A stretch of 59,057 bases of DNA. Source: Bifidobacterium panos (GTDB lineage: Bacteria; Actinomycetota; Actinomycetes; Actinomycetales; Bifidobacteriaceae). The translations under genes and the position numbers were made by a program. Where the stretch lies: positions 1-59,057 of the forward strand of contig NZ_JAAIIJ010000014.1 of NCBI RefSeq assembly GCF_012932445.1, given 5' to 3'. Shown here in pieces: positions 1 to 9,041 of this stretch; the stretch's first letter is position 1, and every line of letters begins with the position of its first letter. Below the pieces are notes generated by a model. That model saw only the letters and a list, made by a program, of their open reading frames with translations, searched no databases and had not been told where the DNA came from.

Positions 1-424
1 GGACGGCAAGCTGCCCCTGCCGTACAAGCCGGGCTACAAGTTCGACGGCTGGTACGACGAACAGGGCAACCTCATCACCAGCGTGGAGGATGCGATCGGC
101 AAGAAGCTGCACGCCAAGTGGACCAGCATGAACGACGCGTTCGACCCGAACGGCGGCACCCTCCCGTCCGACTGGACCGGTGAGGACGGCAAGCTCCCTG
201 TCCCGACGCGTGACGGCTACACGTTCGACGGCTGGTACGACGACGAGGGCAACCTCATCACCAGCGTCGAGGATGCGATCGGCAAGAAGCTGCACGCCCG
301 CTGGAGCAAGGTCAACGCCCTGGCCTCCACCGGCGCCACCGGCCTTGCCGCCGCCCTGACGGCCCTGGCCCTGGCCGCTACCGGCTTCGCCGCTAGCGCC
401 CTGCGCCGTCGCCGCTCCCACTAA
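1..424 (+). CDS. C-terminal part of a sortase-anchored InlB-type repeat surface protein (5' end outside window)
   Basis: The frame is open from the first base to TAA at 422-424. It encodes the end of one repeat and one complete 61-residue repeat of the Listeria-Bacteroides (Flg_new / InlB B-repeat) type, with the hallmark PGYKFDGWYDE and GKKLHAKW segments. Tryptophan codons of the two units lie 183 bp apart. After the last repeat come an LASTG sortase motif, a hydrophobic Ala/Leu-rich segment of about 25 residues and the basic tail RRRRSH, so the protein should be covalently anchored to peptidoglycan. LAxTG instead of LPxTG is common in high-GC Gram-positives. A closely related gene begins at 52385 and runs off the other end of the window. 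Whether both ends belong to one gene or to paralogues cannot be decided from this sequence alone. Confidence 0.88.
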   Translation, partial: DGKLPLPYKPGYKFDGWYDEQGNLITSVEDAIGKKLHAKWTSMNDAFDPNGGTLPSDWTGEDGKLPVPTRDGYTFDGWYDDEGNLITSVEDAIGKKLHARWSKVNALASTGATGLAAALTALALAATGFAASALRRRRSH

Positions 425-430
425 ACCGAA

Positions 431-502
431 CAACCGGCTGGCCGGGCTCAACCGCCCGGCCGCCGGCCGGACCGGGCCAGCGCCCGTCCGGCCAACCGGT
501 TG
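431..502. repeat. GC-rich imperfect inverted repeat after the surface protein gene
   Basis: The segment at 431-446 and the segment at 482-502 are imperfect reverse complements, both built on CAACCGG and GGCCGG. There is no T-run, so this alone is a weak terminator. It lies just upstream of a second, better hairpin at 512-557. Confidence 0.5.
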
Positions 503-511
503 ACGGTTTCC

Positions 512-557
512 GAAAGGCGGGGGACATGGGGCTCGCGCCCCGCGTCCCCCGCCTTTC
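512..557 (+). terminator. Probable intrinsic terminator of the surface protein gene
   Basis: A perfect 14-bp inverted repeat (GAAAGGCGGGGGAC at 512-525, GTCCCCCGCCTTTC at 544-557) is followed by a pyrimidine-rich tract. It is about 90 bp after the stop codon, which fits termination of the incoming surface protein transcript. Confidence 0.6.
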
Positions 558-591
558 TCTTCCTATCCCCAATCCCGGTTTTGCGTCCCTT

Positions 592-711
592 GGCCCCCGC
601 TGGCGGGGGCTGTCGGCCGCAGGCCGACTGGGGTGGTGCGGGCGTGGTCACGTGACTGGCGTGACCACCCCCAGTCGCGCATCCGCGCGACAGCCCCCGC
701 CTGCGGGGGCC
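592..711. repeat. 120-bp palindromic intergenic element (type 1)
   Basis: Two arms of about 48 bp (592-637 and 664-711) form an imperfect inverted repeat. Both contain a core of the form GGCCCCCGCNGGCGGGGGC followed by TGTCG, and both end in a GACTGGGG-TGGT block. Inside the loop an alternative stem GTGGTCA/TGACCAC (644-650, 662-668) can form. It looks like a REP/MITE-type dispersed element; copy number elsewhere in the genome is not visible here. Confidence 0.75.
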
Positions 712-760
712 TCCGATCCCGATTCATTTGAGAAGACGAGCCGCGACCGCTCCCGTTTCC

Positions 761-867
761 TGTCATTTCGACCGGAGGCCGCCAGGCCGAAGCGGAGAAA
801 TCTTCCAGCCAACGCCAATGTCAGCAAAGCAAGATTTCTCCACTCGCTGCGCTCGGTCGAAATGACA
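761..867. repeat. 107-bp palindromic intergenic element (type 2)
   Basis: The left arm 761-804 begins TGTCATTTCGACCG and ends GGAGAAATCTT. The right arm 831-867 begins AAGATTTCTCC and ends CGGTCGAAATGACA. The outer 14 and inner 11 bases pair, with a G/C-rich variable part between. A short third copy of the outer motif (GTCGAAATGACAA) follows at 873-885, suggesting repeated insertion or slippage. Confidence 0.75.
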
Positions 868-929
868 AATAAGTCGAAATGACAACAACCAAATAAGGCC
901 GCGGCCAAAACGATACGCGGCCCTTAGCT

Positions 930-1001
930 CCCCGTGGTGTTGCGCGCTCTTCGCAGCAGCGAGCGGCGACAGCATCGCGAGCCTCGCGCAAGACAACGGG
1001 G
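930..1001. repeat. Imperfect inverted repeat upstream of the HTH gene (type 3)
   Basis: CCCCGTGGTGTTGCGCG (930-946) pairs imperfectly with CGCGCAAGACAACGGGG (985-1001). The loop carries GCGAGC and CGCGAGC motifs that resemble the sequence just downstream of pnp (about 24652-24680). With the two elements before it, nearly all of the 625-bp gap 425-1049 is palindromic sequence, with no gene of its own. Confidence 0.5.
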
Positions 1002-1049
1002 CCTTCAAAAGTTTTTCAGTTCCCTGCGTATCAGGAAGGACGGCCGACA

Positions 1050-1439
1050 ATGAATGAGCCGCAAAGTTTTACCTCGGGTCAGCGGGCGTATTTGTCGTCG
1101 TTGGCGGCGGTGGACATGGTGGACGCGTCCTCGCGCATCCATTACGCGGACTGGTTCCGTATCGAGTGCATGCGCCGCTACCGTGAGGGTGAGAAGCCGG
1201 TGGACCTGTTCCGCCAGGCCGGCCTTGATCCCAAGCTCGTGGGCCACAAGCGCATCGAACGCGCCTTCGCCCGCTGGAAACGTTCTCCCGAACCACTCCA
1301 TCCCAAGCCGCCCAAACCCAAATCCCGCGACACCGTCGACCCATATGACCCGCGCGACCCCCGCGACCGCCTCATCGCCGCCCAAGCCCTGCGTATCCAA
1401 CAGTTAGAAGAGGAAATCCGCTTCCTCAAGCGAGCGTAA
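1050..1439 (+). CDS. Orphan IS3 OrfA-like helix-turn-helix protein
   Basis: The 129-residue protein has a central HTH-like region (residues about 35-75, containing IECMRRYREGEKPVDLF and ERAFARWKR), a proline-rich linker (80-105) and a C-terminal heptad segment (IAAQALRIQQLEEEIRFLKRA). HTH followed by a leucine zipper is the layout of IS3-family OrfA proteins. No OrfB integrase follows; tmk begins 36 bp after the stop. It may be a domesticated or stranded transposase subunit. Its place directly upstream of tmk-holB raises the possibility that it is co-transcribed with them. The family match is from motif recognition only. Confidence 0.65.
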   Translation: MNEPQSFTSGQRAYLSSLAAVDMVDASSRIHYADWFRIECMRRYREGEKPVDLFRQAGLDPKLVGHKRIERAFARWKRSPEPLHPKPPKPKSRDTVDPYDPRDPRDRLIAAQALRIQQLEEEIRFLKRA

Positions 1440-1475
1440 CCGCGTTTCTTGTTTTCTGTAAAGGAAGCGTAGAAG

Positions 1476-2177
1476 ATGCCTGCAGGTACAGTAATGAATA
1501 TGCAGGGCATATTCATCTCTTTTGAGGGCGTCGACGGCGTGGGCAAGACCACGCAGGTCGAGCGGTTGCGCGCGCATCTGGAATCCAAGGGGCGCGAGGT
1601 GGTCGTCACGCGCGAACCGGGCGGCACTGAGCTCGGCCAAGCCATTCGCCAACTGCTCTTGCACGGCGTCGGCGGTGAGAAGTCCGACATCTCCCCGCGC
1701 GCCGAAGCGCTCCTCTTCGCTGCCGATCGCGCCCAGCATGTCGCCGAGGTGATTCGCCCGGCCATCGAACGCGGCGCGGTGGTCATCACCGATCGTTATC
1801 TCGACTCCTCGCTGGCATATCAGGCCGGCGGCCGAGAGCTCACGCTTGAAGAAATCAAAAACTTAAGCCTATGGGCCACGAATAATCTGCTGCCCGATCG
1901 CACCTATCTGCTCGACATGGATCCTGCCTTGTCCCACGCGCGCTTGCAACACGAGCAGGATCGCATGGAATCCGCAGGCGAGCATTTTCAGCAACGCACA
2001 CGTCAGGCCTTCCTCGACCTGGCTGCCGCCGAACCAAGCCGTTTCCGGGTCATCGATGCGAGCCAGGCAGTCGAAGATGTCTGGGCGCAAATCCAATCCG
2101 ATTTCGATAATCCGACAGTCTTTCGTCAGGTTGCGCGCGACACCCCCAGCCAACAGGAAGGCGGTTCGGCAGCATGA
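1476..2177 (+). CDS. tmk: Thymidylate kinase
   Basis: Phosphorylates dTMP to dTDP with ATP in the cytoplasm. The P-loop [12 protein letters not shown] lies near residue 17, the DRY motif with catalytic neighbourhood reads [13 protein letters not shown] near residue 107, and the LID-type region follows ([12 protein letters not shown]). Length is 233 residues, slightly over the usual 210-220 because of a short C-terminal extension. The start at 1476 is preceded by AAGGAAG at a normal distance; in-frame ATGs at 1494 and 1500 are alternatives. The stop overlaps the holB start by 4 bp (ATGA), so translational coupling is likely. Confidence 0.95.
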   Translation: MPAGTVMNMQGIFISFEGVDGVGKTTQVERLRAHLESKGREVVVTREPGGTELGQAIRQLLLHGVGGEKSDISPRAEALLFAADRAQHVAEVIRPAIERGAVVITDRYLDSSLAYQAGGRELTLEEIKNLSLWATNNLLPDRTYLLDMDPALSHARLQHEQDRMESAGEHFQQRTRQAFLDLAAAEPSRFRVIDASQAVEDVWAQIQSDFDNPTVFRQVARDTPSQQEGGSAA

Positions 2178-3325
2178 GTGTGTGGGATTCGATTATCGGC
2201 CAACAGGCCGTCACCGATATGCTGTCGGCTGTGGCGGCGGGCGACCCGCGCAAAATCACGCAATCGTGGCTGATTTGCGGGCCTCCCGGCTCGGGGCGCT
2301 CCAATATGGCGCGCGCATTCGCCGCCGCGCTCGAAAGCCCCGACCACGGCCAAGGCGACGAGCCGACCCGCGCCGCCCGACATGTGCTCGCCGGCACTCA
2401 CCCCGATGTCACCGTGCTCGCCACCGACAAAGTGACCATCGGCATCGACGAGGTACACGAGCTGATCACCGTTTCCGAACAGATGCCCAGCACGGCACCG
2501 TGGCGCATCATCATCATCGAAGACGTCGACCGCATGCTGGAGCGCACCACCAACGTGTTGCTGAAGGAAATCGAGGAACCGGCTGAGCATTGTATCTGGC
2601 TGCTGTGCGCCCCCAGCGCCCAGGACGTGCTGCCCACCATCCGCTCGCGCACACGCATCGTGAATTTGGCCGTGCCGCAACCGGCGGCCGTCGCGCAGTT
2701 CCTTGAAAACGAGGTCGGCGTGGACGAGCACATTGCCAAACGCGCCGCCCGCCTTGCGCAAGGGCATATCGGCATCGCGAAGCTCTATGCCACCGAGGAG
2801 CGGGTGATGAGCGAGCGCGACGAGCTGGTTGTCGGCGTGCTGAACCTCAACCGTGCCTCCGACGCGGTGCTGCTGGCCGGTCAGCTGAACGCTGCGGCCA
2901 AAACGCAGGCCGAAGACGACGTGAACCGTCAGGCCGAAGCCGCGCAGGCCGATTTCCGCCGCGTCAACGGGCTGGGCGAAAAAGACCGCATTCCGCCCAA
3001 GTTGCGTGCCGCGTACAACGCTCTTGCCAAAAAGGACGATCTCAAGCGCCGCGCCACCCGCCGCAGCCGTGACGTGCTCGACCGCGCGCTCAACTCCATC
3101 GCCAGCGTCTATCGCGACGTTTCGGTGTTGCAGAACAACGCTGAGGATTCGGTGGGGCTGATCAATTTGGAGAACCGCAGTGCCATCACCGAACTGGCCG
3201 CGCGCGTGCCGCGTTCCTTCGCCGTGCAATGCCTCGACCAGGTGGCGCTGGCCCGCAAGCGCTTGGCCGGCAACGGCAGCCCCGTCCTCGTATTCGAGGC
3301 CCTCTTCTGCGCCCTCATTCCCTGA
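2174..3325 (+). CDS. holB: DNA polymerase III subunit delta' (clamp loader)
   Basis: Part of the clamp loader that opens the beta sliding clamp. The N-terminal region has a P-loop-like GPPGSGRS (about residues 36-43), the THPDV block, and the segment [25 protein letters not shown] typical of delta'/gamma. The SRC-like motif is SRT (IRSRTR). The stretch between the P-loop and THPDV, where many homologues carry a Cys4 zinc module, has no cysteines. Length is 383 residues. It overlaps tmk, a pairing conserved in many bacteria. Confidence 0.92.
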   Translation: MSVWDSIIGQQAVTDMLSAVAAGDPRKITQSWLICGPPGSGRSNMARAFAAALESPDHGQGDEPTRAARHVLAGTHPDVTVLATDKVTIGIDEVHELITVSEQMPSTAPWRIIIIEDVDRMLERTTNVLLKEIEEPAEHCIWLLCAPSAQDVLPTIRSRTRIVNLAVPQPAAVAQFLENEVGVDEHIAKRAARLAQGHIGIAKLYATEERVMSERDELVVGVLNLNRASDAVLLAGQLNAAAKTQAEDDVNRQAEAAQADFRRVNGLGEKDRIPPKLRAAYNALAKKDDLKRRATRRSRDVLDRALNSIASVYRDVSVLQNNAEDSVGLINLENRSAITELAARVPRSFAVQCLDQVALARKRLAGNGSPVLVFEALFCALIP

Positions 3326-3570
3326 GGCGGTGTGTGCAATTCGCAAATCCGATGTGGCAATGGGCGTCTCGCTTGGGCGCTCGTGTGCCGAGCAAAGCCT
3401 CGGCGCGTAAAACTCTATCCATAAAACCAACTGAACCCCAATCTTTCGACCGGGGCTCAGTATATGTATCGCGGCATTCGCCGTCTTGCGTTTTACGATA
3501 CCACCGATCCCGAGATTCCCGAGCCGATAGCGTCTTTTAGAAAGGTGAAGGACGCAAAGTCAAGAAATAT

Positions 3571-3625
3571 AATTACGATTATGCAAATCGTAATTTGACA
3601 AATCGTAATTTTAATAATTACGATT
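3571..3625. repeat. Four phased copies of AATTACGATT upstream of the DUF234 ATPase gene
   Basis: The 10-mer AATTACGATT occurs four times, beginning at 3571, 3586, 3601 and 3616, so every start is exactly 15 bp from the next. Orientations are +, -, -, +. The last copy ends 6 bp before the ATG at 3632, where no Shine-Dalgarno sequence is present. The even phasing and closeness to the start argue for a binding array acting on this gene. What binds is unknown. Confidence 0.85.
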
Positions 3626-3631
3626 ATATAT

Positions 3632-5041
3632 ATGACATTCATTGGCAGACGCGATGAACTCTCCTTCTTGCAATCCTGCTATACCAGCAAAAAGGCTCAA
3701 CTGGCGGTCGTCTACGGGCGTCGGCGCGTCGGCAAAACCGAGCTGCTCTCTCATTTTGCAAAAGACAAGGAATGCGTGTTCTTCGCCGCGCCGTCCGCAA
3801 CCAAAGAGGAGCAACTGGCGGCTTTTTCCCGCCAGATGTTCGCGGCTGGCGCCCCGGCCTCGAAATACTTGAGGCAATATGCCGACTGGGAAAGCGCCCT
3901 GGCCGACATCGTCAATCTGCCGGTCAAAAGCGGCAAACGCAAACTGGTGATCATCGACGAGTTCCCCTACCTGGTGCGCGCGGACAATTCCCTGCCGTCC
4001 ATCATCCAGAATCTGTGGGATCACAGCCTCAAAAACGAAAATGTCATGCTCGTGCTGTGCGGCAGCGCGATGAGCTTCATCGAAAAGGATGTGCTGTCCG
4101 AAAAATCGCCGCTATATGGCCGCGCCACCGGCATACTCAAAGTGTTGCCCATGCCGTATTGGGATGCGGCCGATTTCTTCCCGAACTATACCGCGGCCGA
4201 TAAAGCCCTTTCCTACGCGGTGCTTGGCGGCATTCCGCACTATCTGGCCGAATTCGACCCGGATGAAAGCTTGGAGAACAATATCAAACAGCATGTGCTG
4301 CGCAGAGGGTCCGCGCTGTACAGCGAGGTCGAGTTCCTCATGCACCAGGAATTTCGCGAGCCGGCAACCTATAACGCTATCCTGCAAGCCGTGGCGTTGG
4401 GAGCCACAAGGCTGAACGACATCGCGCAACGCACCATGCTGCAGTCTCAAGCCGTCAGCGCCTACCTCAAAAACCTCATTGAGGTCAACATCATCGAACG
4501 CGAGTTTCCCGTGGACGCGAAACCGGTGGAGGAATCGAAGTCCATGCGCGGGCTGTATCGACTGTCCGATAATTTCTTCCGCTTTTGGTTCGCGTTCGTG
4601 GCATTCAACCGCTCTGCGCTCGAAATGGGCGATATCGACGGCGTTTACCAATATGAGATCGCCGCGAAACTGCATGATTTTGCGGCCATGCCATTTGAAC
4701 GGATATGCGCGGACTGGGTGCGCTTGCAGAACACAAAACGCAATCTGCCGTTCTATGCGAACGCCATCGGCCGTTGGTGGGACGCGAAGAGCGAAATCGA
4801 CGTTATCGCAACAAGCAAGACAGGCGAATGCGTGTTGGCGGGGGAGTGCAAGTTCCGCAGCAAGCCGGTCGAGGCGTCCGTATTGCGTGATCTTAAGGAA
4901 AAAGCCTTACGAATCAAGGGATCGAAGAAGAACTACATACTGTTCTCGCTCAGCGGCTACAGTGCCGAGCTGGCAAAGCTCACCGACGAGGACGAAACGT
5001 TGCGGCTGGTCAGTGTCGAAGAACTGTATTCGGTGGAGTAG
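3632..5041 (+). CDS. ATP-binding protein, ATPase_2 (PF01637) with DUF234-type nuclease-like C-terminus
   Basis: 469 residues. Walker A is GRRRVGKTELL (about 29-39), Walker B is KLVIIDEFPYL (about 105-115), and a sensor-like VLCGSAMSF follows. A winged-helix-like middle is followed by a C-terminal PD-(D/E)xK-like fold with EIDVI and, 13 residues on, GECKF. The E-x-D...E-x-K pattern is intact, so nuclease activity is possible. Members of this family are widespread and largely uncharacterised. It stands alone, well separated from holB, behind the array at 3571-3625, and its promoter region is far richer in A+T than its neighbours, which suggests transfer. Two relatives lie at 34214 and 40063. 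Confidence 0.85.
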   Translation: MTFIGRRDELSFLQSCYTSKKAQLAVVYGRRRVGKTELLSHFAKDKECVFFAAPSATKEEQLAAFSRQMFAAGAPASKYLRQYADWESALADIVNLPVKSGKRKLVIIDEFPYLVRADNSLPSIIQNLWDHSLKNENVMLVLCGSAMSFIEKDVLSEKSPLYGRATGILKVLPMPYWDAADFFPNYTAADKALSYAVLGGIPHYLAEFDPDESLENNIKQHVLRRGSALYSEVEFLMHQEFREPATYNAILQAVALGATRLNDIAQRTMLQSQAVSAYLKNLIEVNIIEREFPVDAKPVEESKSMRGLYRLSDNFFRFWFAFVAFNRSALEMGDIDGVYQYEIAAKLHDFAAMPFERICADWVRLQNTKRNLPFYANAIGRWWDAKSEIDVIATSKTGECVLAGECKFRSKPVEASVLRDLKEKALRIKGSKKNYILFSLSGYSAELAKLTDEDETLRLVSVEELYSVE

Positions 5042-5080
5042 GCGCGGGTTGCAATCTTCGGGCGGCGATACACTGGCGGT

Positions 5081-5635
5081 ATGAAGATTTCCGCTGATTT
5101 CACGGTCGTGCCAGACGACTTCGCCAAGGCGGCGGCGCAGCAATATCGCGTGGATGGCGTGCCCGTCATCTCCTTTCCGTTTTATATCGATGGTGTGGAC
5201 TCGCAAGCGCGATACCTGCACTGGGCGTTCACCGACCCGGATTCGATTCCGGTGTGCGGCTTCGAATGGATTCACTGGACGGTGGCCAATCTGCCCATCG
5301 ACGCGCTGATGTTCGATTTCAACGATTCGTATGCGCTCGCCATTCCGCCGGATTTCTCGCGTCAGATGCCCGCCATGATTCCCGAGGCGCTGCAGGGGCG
5401 CAACTCCTCGGCCTCCCAGTTCGTGGGGCGCGACGGCAATCCGGCTGTCACTATGCGATATAACGGCCCGCAGCCGCCGGACAAAGACCATGATTACTGC
5501 TTGCATGTGTGGGCCACGACTCAGCCTGTGCCTGGCCTGAACCAAGGTTTTTGGCTCAACGAACTCATGCACGGGTTGCGCGAAAAGGTTCAGCCCGTCG
5601 ACCAAGGCGGCATGTTCGTCACAGGCAAGGCGTGA
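5081..5635 (+). CDS. YbhB/YbcL family (PEBP, Raf kinase inhibitor-like) protein
   Basis: 184 residues with the family signature YNGPQPPDKDHDYCLHVWA (the usual GP.PP...H.Y pattern) near residues 126-144 and an N-terminal segment of PEBP type (FPFYIDGVD, WIHWTVANLP). Bacterial members are small cytoplasmic proteins proposed to bind phosphorylated or small anionic ligands; a specific role is not known. There is no signal peptide. It begins 39 bp after the DUF234 ATPase stop and may be transcribed with it. Confidence 0.85.
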   Translation: MKISADFTVVPDDFAKAAAQQYRVDGVPVISFPFYIDGVDSQARYLHWAFTDPDSIPVCGFEWIHWTVANLPIDALMFDFNDSYALAIPPDFSRQMPAMIPEALQGRNSSASQFVGRDGNPAVTMRYNGPQPPDKDHDYCLHVWATTQPVPGLNQGFWLNELMHGLREKVQPVDQGGMFVTGKA

Positions 5636-5791
5636 GCATTTTGGCTTCTCTCTAGCGGGAAATGACCCGCGAAACGGACGGAGGATGGCTGCCAGGGTCT
5701 GAATCGGATTCGCTTGCCGCTTGCCATCGCACCTCCCAGTTACTTCATGAAACCCCCTGTATCGGGGGTGAAACTCAAAAGAAAGGAAACC

Positions 5792-7387
5792 ATGGCCTGC
5801 ACCACGATTCTGGTTGGCAAGGACGCGAGCTACGACGGTTCGACCATCATCGCGCGCAATGAGGATAGCGCCAACGGCGAGTTCTGCCCCAAGCAGTTCG
5901 TCGTCGTCAAGCCCGACGAGCAGCCGCGCACCTACAAAGCCGTCATCTCGCACGTCGAAATCAAGTTGCCCGACAACCCCTTGCAATACACCAGCGTGCC
6001 CAACGCCGACCTCAAGGAAGGCCTGTGGGGCGAGGCCGGCGTCAACGAGGCGAACGTGGCCATGAGCGCCACTGAAACCCTCACCACCAACGAGCGAGTG
6101 CTCGGTGCCGACCCCTTCGTCGAACTCGTCGCCGCCAAAGGCAAGGAAGGCGAGGCGGGCTACGAACCGGAAGTGCCGGGCGGCATCGGCGAAGAGGACT
6201 TCCTCACCATCGTGCTGCCGTATGTGCGCACCGCGCGTGAGGGCGTCGAGCGACTGGGGGCGCTGCTGGAGCAGTATGGCACCTATGAGATGAACGGCGT
6301 CGCCTTCTCGGACGTGAACGAAATCTGGTGGATGGAAACCGTGGGCGGGCATCACTGGATTGCCAAGCGCGTACCGGACGAGGCCTATGTCACGATGCCG
6401 AACCAACTGGGCATTGACGAGTTCGATTTGGACGACGCGCTGGGGGAGCGACAGAACCACATGTGCTCCGCCGATCTGGGCGAGTTCATCGAGCGCAACC
6501 ACCTCGATCTGGCCGTCGAGCCTGCCTCGCCGTTCAACCCGCGCGACGCCTTCGGCTCGCACTCCGACTCCGATCATGTCTATAACACTCCGCGCGCGTG
6601 GTGGATGCAGCGTTTCCTGAACCCCTACGACGAGGTGTGGGACGGGCCGGACGCCGACCACGGCCCCGAAAGCAACGACATTCCGTGGGCGCGCCAGCCC
6701 GAACGTAAGGTGACCATCGAGGACATCAAATACGTGCTGTCCGGCCACTATCAGGGCACGCCGTATGATCCCTACGGCACGCTGGGCGACGAGCACAGCC
6801 GCCGCAAGTATCGCCCGATCGGCATCAACCGCCAGAGCCAGCTTGCGGTGTTGCAGATTCGCCCCTACCGCCCGCAGGCGTGCCGCGCGATTCAGTGGAT
6901 GGCCTACGGTTCCAACCCGTTCAACACACTGGTGCCGTTCTTTGCGAATGTCGACGCCACGCCGGCGTATCTGGCCGACACCACCACGCGCGTGACCACC
7001 GAGAACTTCTATTGGGCCAACCGCATTATTGCCGCCCTGTGCGACGGCGCGTTCGCCGACACCGCCAACGCCGTCGAGCGCTATCAGGAGAAGACCGGCG
7101 CAATGGGTCATCGCTTAGTCGCGGCCACCGACGAGCAGGCCGCGCGTTTGGTCTTCACTGGGCCGCAATCGGAGTTCGACGCGGATAACGAGAATGGCGA
7201 CGTGCAGCCGATGGAGCCGAACGGGATCGTCGCCGCCGTGCGCAACGCCGAGGTGCGCCAAGTGCTCGCCGCCGCCAACCAGACCATGGCCAATCAGCTT
7301 AAAGAGGAAACCGACAAGCTGCTCGACTCGGTGCTCTACACCCGCAGCATGGCCATGAAAAACGGATTCCACATGTCTGATTTCTAA
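5792..7387 (+). CDS. pepD: C69 family dipeptidase (PepD-like)
   Basis: 531 residues. Cleaves dipeptides; members are Ntn hydrolases in which an N-terminal cysteine becomes the nucleophile. The chosen start gives MACTTILVGKDASYDGST, placing Cys at position 3, and the upstream GAAAGGAAAC is a good ribosome binding site, so the longer reading from 5714 is rejected. IIARNEDS and the later YWANRIIAALCDG region match the family. There is no signal peptide, so the enzyme is cytoplasmic and probably serves peptide nitrogen scavenging. It is monocistronic by spacing. Confidence 0.92.
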   Translation: MACTTILVGKDASYDGSTIIARNEDSANGEFCPKQFVVVKPDEQPRTYKAVISHVEIKLPDNPLQYTSVPNADLKEGLWGEAGVNEANVAMSATETLTTNERVLGADPFVELVAAKGKEGEAGYEPEVPGGIGEEDFLTIVLPYVRTAREGVERLGALLEQYGTYEMNGVAFSDVNEIWWMETVGGHHWIAKRVPDEAYVTMPNQLGIDEFDLDDALGERQNHMCSADLGEFIERNHLDLAVEPASPFNPRDAFGSHSDSDHVYNTPRAWWMQRFLNPYDEVWDGPDADHGPESNDIPWARQPERKVTIEDIKYVLSGHYQGTPYDPYGTLGDEHSRRKYRPIGINRQSQLAVLQIRPYRPQACRAIQWMAYGSNPFNTLVPFFANVDATPAYLADTTTRVTTENFYWANRIIAALCDGAFADTANAVERYQEKTGAMGHRLVAATDEQAARLVFTGPQSEFDADNENGDVQPMEPNGIVAAVRNAEVRQVLAAANQTMANQLKEETDKLLDSVLYTRSMAMKNGFHMSDF

Positions 7388-7483
7388 GCGTGCCGGTTTA
7401 CGGGTGGTTTGCATGGAGGCGGTGTTCGTTACAATAAATCCGTCTTTCGTCCGCAAAGTTTTCGACTGCAAGGGGAACATGGT

Positions 7484-9001
7484 ATGACTTCCATCGAGAA
7501 TTTCACCAGCCAGTATGGGCTGGTCGGCAAGATTGATGCGTTCGGCTATCTCGACTATTTGAAGAACACGCCCGACGCCCCGCGCAAGCACGGCAAGGTC
7601 GTGCTCGTCACTGCGGACACGCCGCTGAAGGCCAGCCGAGGCGAGGGGAAAACCACCACCACCATCGCCCTGATCGATGCGTTGAACGCCCGTGGCATCG
7701 ACGCGGCCGCCGTGTTGCGCCAGCCGAGCATGGGCATCACCGCCGCCGGCTCCAAGGGCGGTGCCTCGGGCGGCGGCAAGGCCTCGCTGACCCACCCGGA
7801 GTTGATTGATTGGGGCTTGTGTGGCGAGATGGCAGCCATTGCGGCCGCCCAAAATCTGCTCGTTTCCTTCGCGGAGAAAGCCGTTGACGAAGGCAAGCTC
7901 GACACGATTCTCGTGCCGCGCGTCTCGGAAGTGCCCTCCCGCTCGCTGCGCCAGATTGCAGTGGATCGCGGCAAGGGCGACGTGCCCGAGCGCGTGGTGC
8001 TCACCCCCACCTGCGAGCTGATGCAGATCGTCGTGCTGTCGCGCTCGATGGACGAAATCGCCGAGCGCGTCGCCAGGATGATCGCCGGCACCAAGGGCGG
8101 CAAAGGCGTGACTTTCGGCGAATTCGTCGACCTGTGGCGCATCACAAGCATCCTGACCGATGCCGTCAAGCCTGCCAAAACCGAAACGGTGAACGGCTCG
8201 CCGGTCTATGTGCATGGCGGCCCGTTCGCCAATGTTTCCATCGGCATCCCCACGCTGGTGTCCGTCGAAATGGCGTGCGCCCTGCATGACGTGGTGATCG
8301 TCGAAGCCGGCTATGGCACCGACGCGGGCGCGCAGAAGTGGCTTGACATCGCCTGCCGCGAATACGGCGCGCAGTGGCCTTCCGCCGCCATCGTCGTCAC
8401 CCGCGCCTCCACCTGGCGCGACGACCCGGATCTTGCGTGGCGCTATCCATTCCACGTCAACCGTTTGGAGAATCTCGACATCCCGACCTTCCCGCTGATC
8501 AACCTGTGGGAGGGCGAAGACGACCAGGTTCCGACTTTGCTTGAGACGGCCGAGAAGTTGGAGTTCCGCAAGCCGGTGATTGGCAACCTGTTCCGCGACG
8601 GTGGTGCCGCGCTCGCCGACCAGCTCGACCAATTCATCGACGCACTCAAGAACGGCTCCATGCCGGCCGCGCCGCACAGCCATCGCGGCATGTCGGTGAT
8701 TGAAAATGTCAAGTGGGTCGCCGAGCAGGCTTATGGCGTGCCCGCCGAGCGCGTGGTGCTCAAGGATGGTTTCGCCGCTTCACGTGACGAGGCCGTGGCG
8801 CTGTGCGACAGTGTCGGCGTCAATATGGCCGATCTGGCGCTGGTGGCGGTCAAGTCTCCGGCCACGATGACCGACGACGACCGCGCCCCGCAAGACGAGC
8901 GCACCGTCACGCTCAAGAAGGTCGAAATCCACGCGGGTGCCGGGCTGGTGCACGTGAACCTCACCACGTCGCTGACCACCCCCATGCCCAAAATCGTGTG
9001 A
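7484..9001 (+). CDS. fhs: Formate--tetrahydrofolate ligase
   Basis: 505 residues. Makes 10-formyl-THF from formate, THF and ATP, feeding purine and Met-tRNAfMet formylation. The nucleotide-binding loop SRGEGKTTTTIALIDAL is present, as are the FTHFS blocks PSMGITAAGSKGGASGGG and GTKGGKGVTFGEFVD. Most homologues have about 555 residues, so this is a short form. The ATG at 7484 follows AGGGGA with good spacing; upstream in-frame codons to 7409 lack similarity. In organisms that make formate by pyruvate formate-lyase this enzyme gives formate an assimilatory use. Confidence 0.93.
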   Translation: MTSIENFTSQYGLVGKIDAFGYLDYLKNTPDAPRKHGKVVLVTADTPLKASRGEGKTTTTIALIDALNARGIDAAAVLRQPSMGITAAGSKGGASGGGKASLTHPELIDWGLCGEMAAIAAAQNLLVSFAEKAVDEGKLDTILVPRVSEVPSRSLRQIAVDRGKGDVPERVVLTPTCELMQIVVLSRSMDEIAERVARMIAGTKGGKGVTFGEFVDLWRITSILTDAVKPAKTETVNGSPVYVHGGPFANVSIGIPTLVSVEMACALHDVVIVEAGYGTDAGAQKWLDIACREYGAQWPSAAIVVTRASTWRDDPDLAWRYPFHVNRLENLDIPTFPLINLWEGEDDQVPTLLETAEKLEFRKPVIGNLFRDGGAALADQLDQFIDALKNGSMPAAPHSHRGMSVIENVKWVAEQAYGVPAERVVLKDGFAASRDEAVALCDSVGVNMADLALVAVKSPATMTDDDRAPQDERTVTLKKVEIHAGAGLVHVNLTTSLTTPMPKIV

Positions 9002-9041
9002 ATCGAGGCCAAAAACAGGGGAAGAAACGGCCGGTTTCTCC

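Noticed and set aside
3464..3598. 44-codon frame starting MYRGIRRLAFYD
   Set aside because: It runs into the repeat array and ends within it, has a poor ribosome site and no recognisable relatives; more likely leader DNA.
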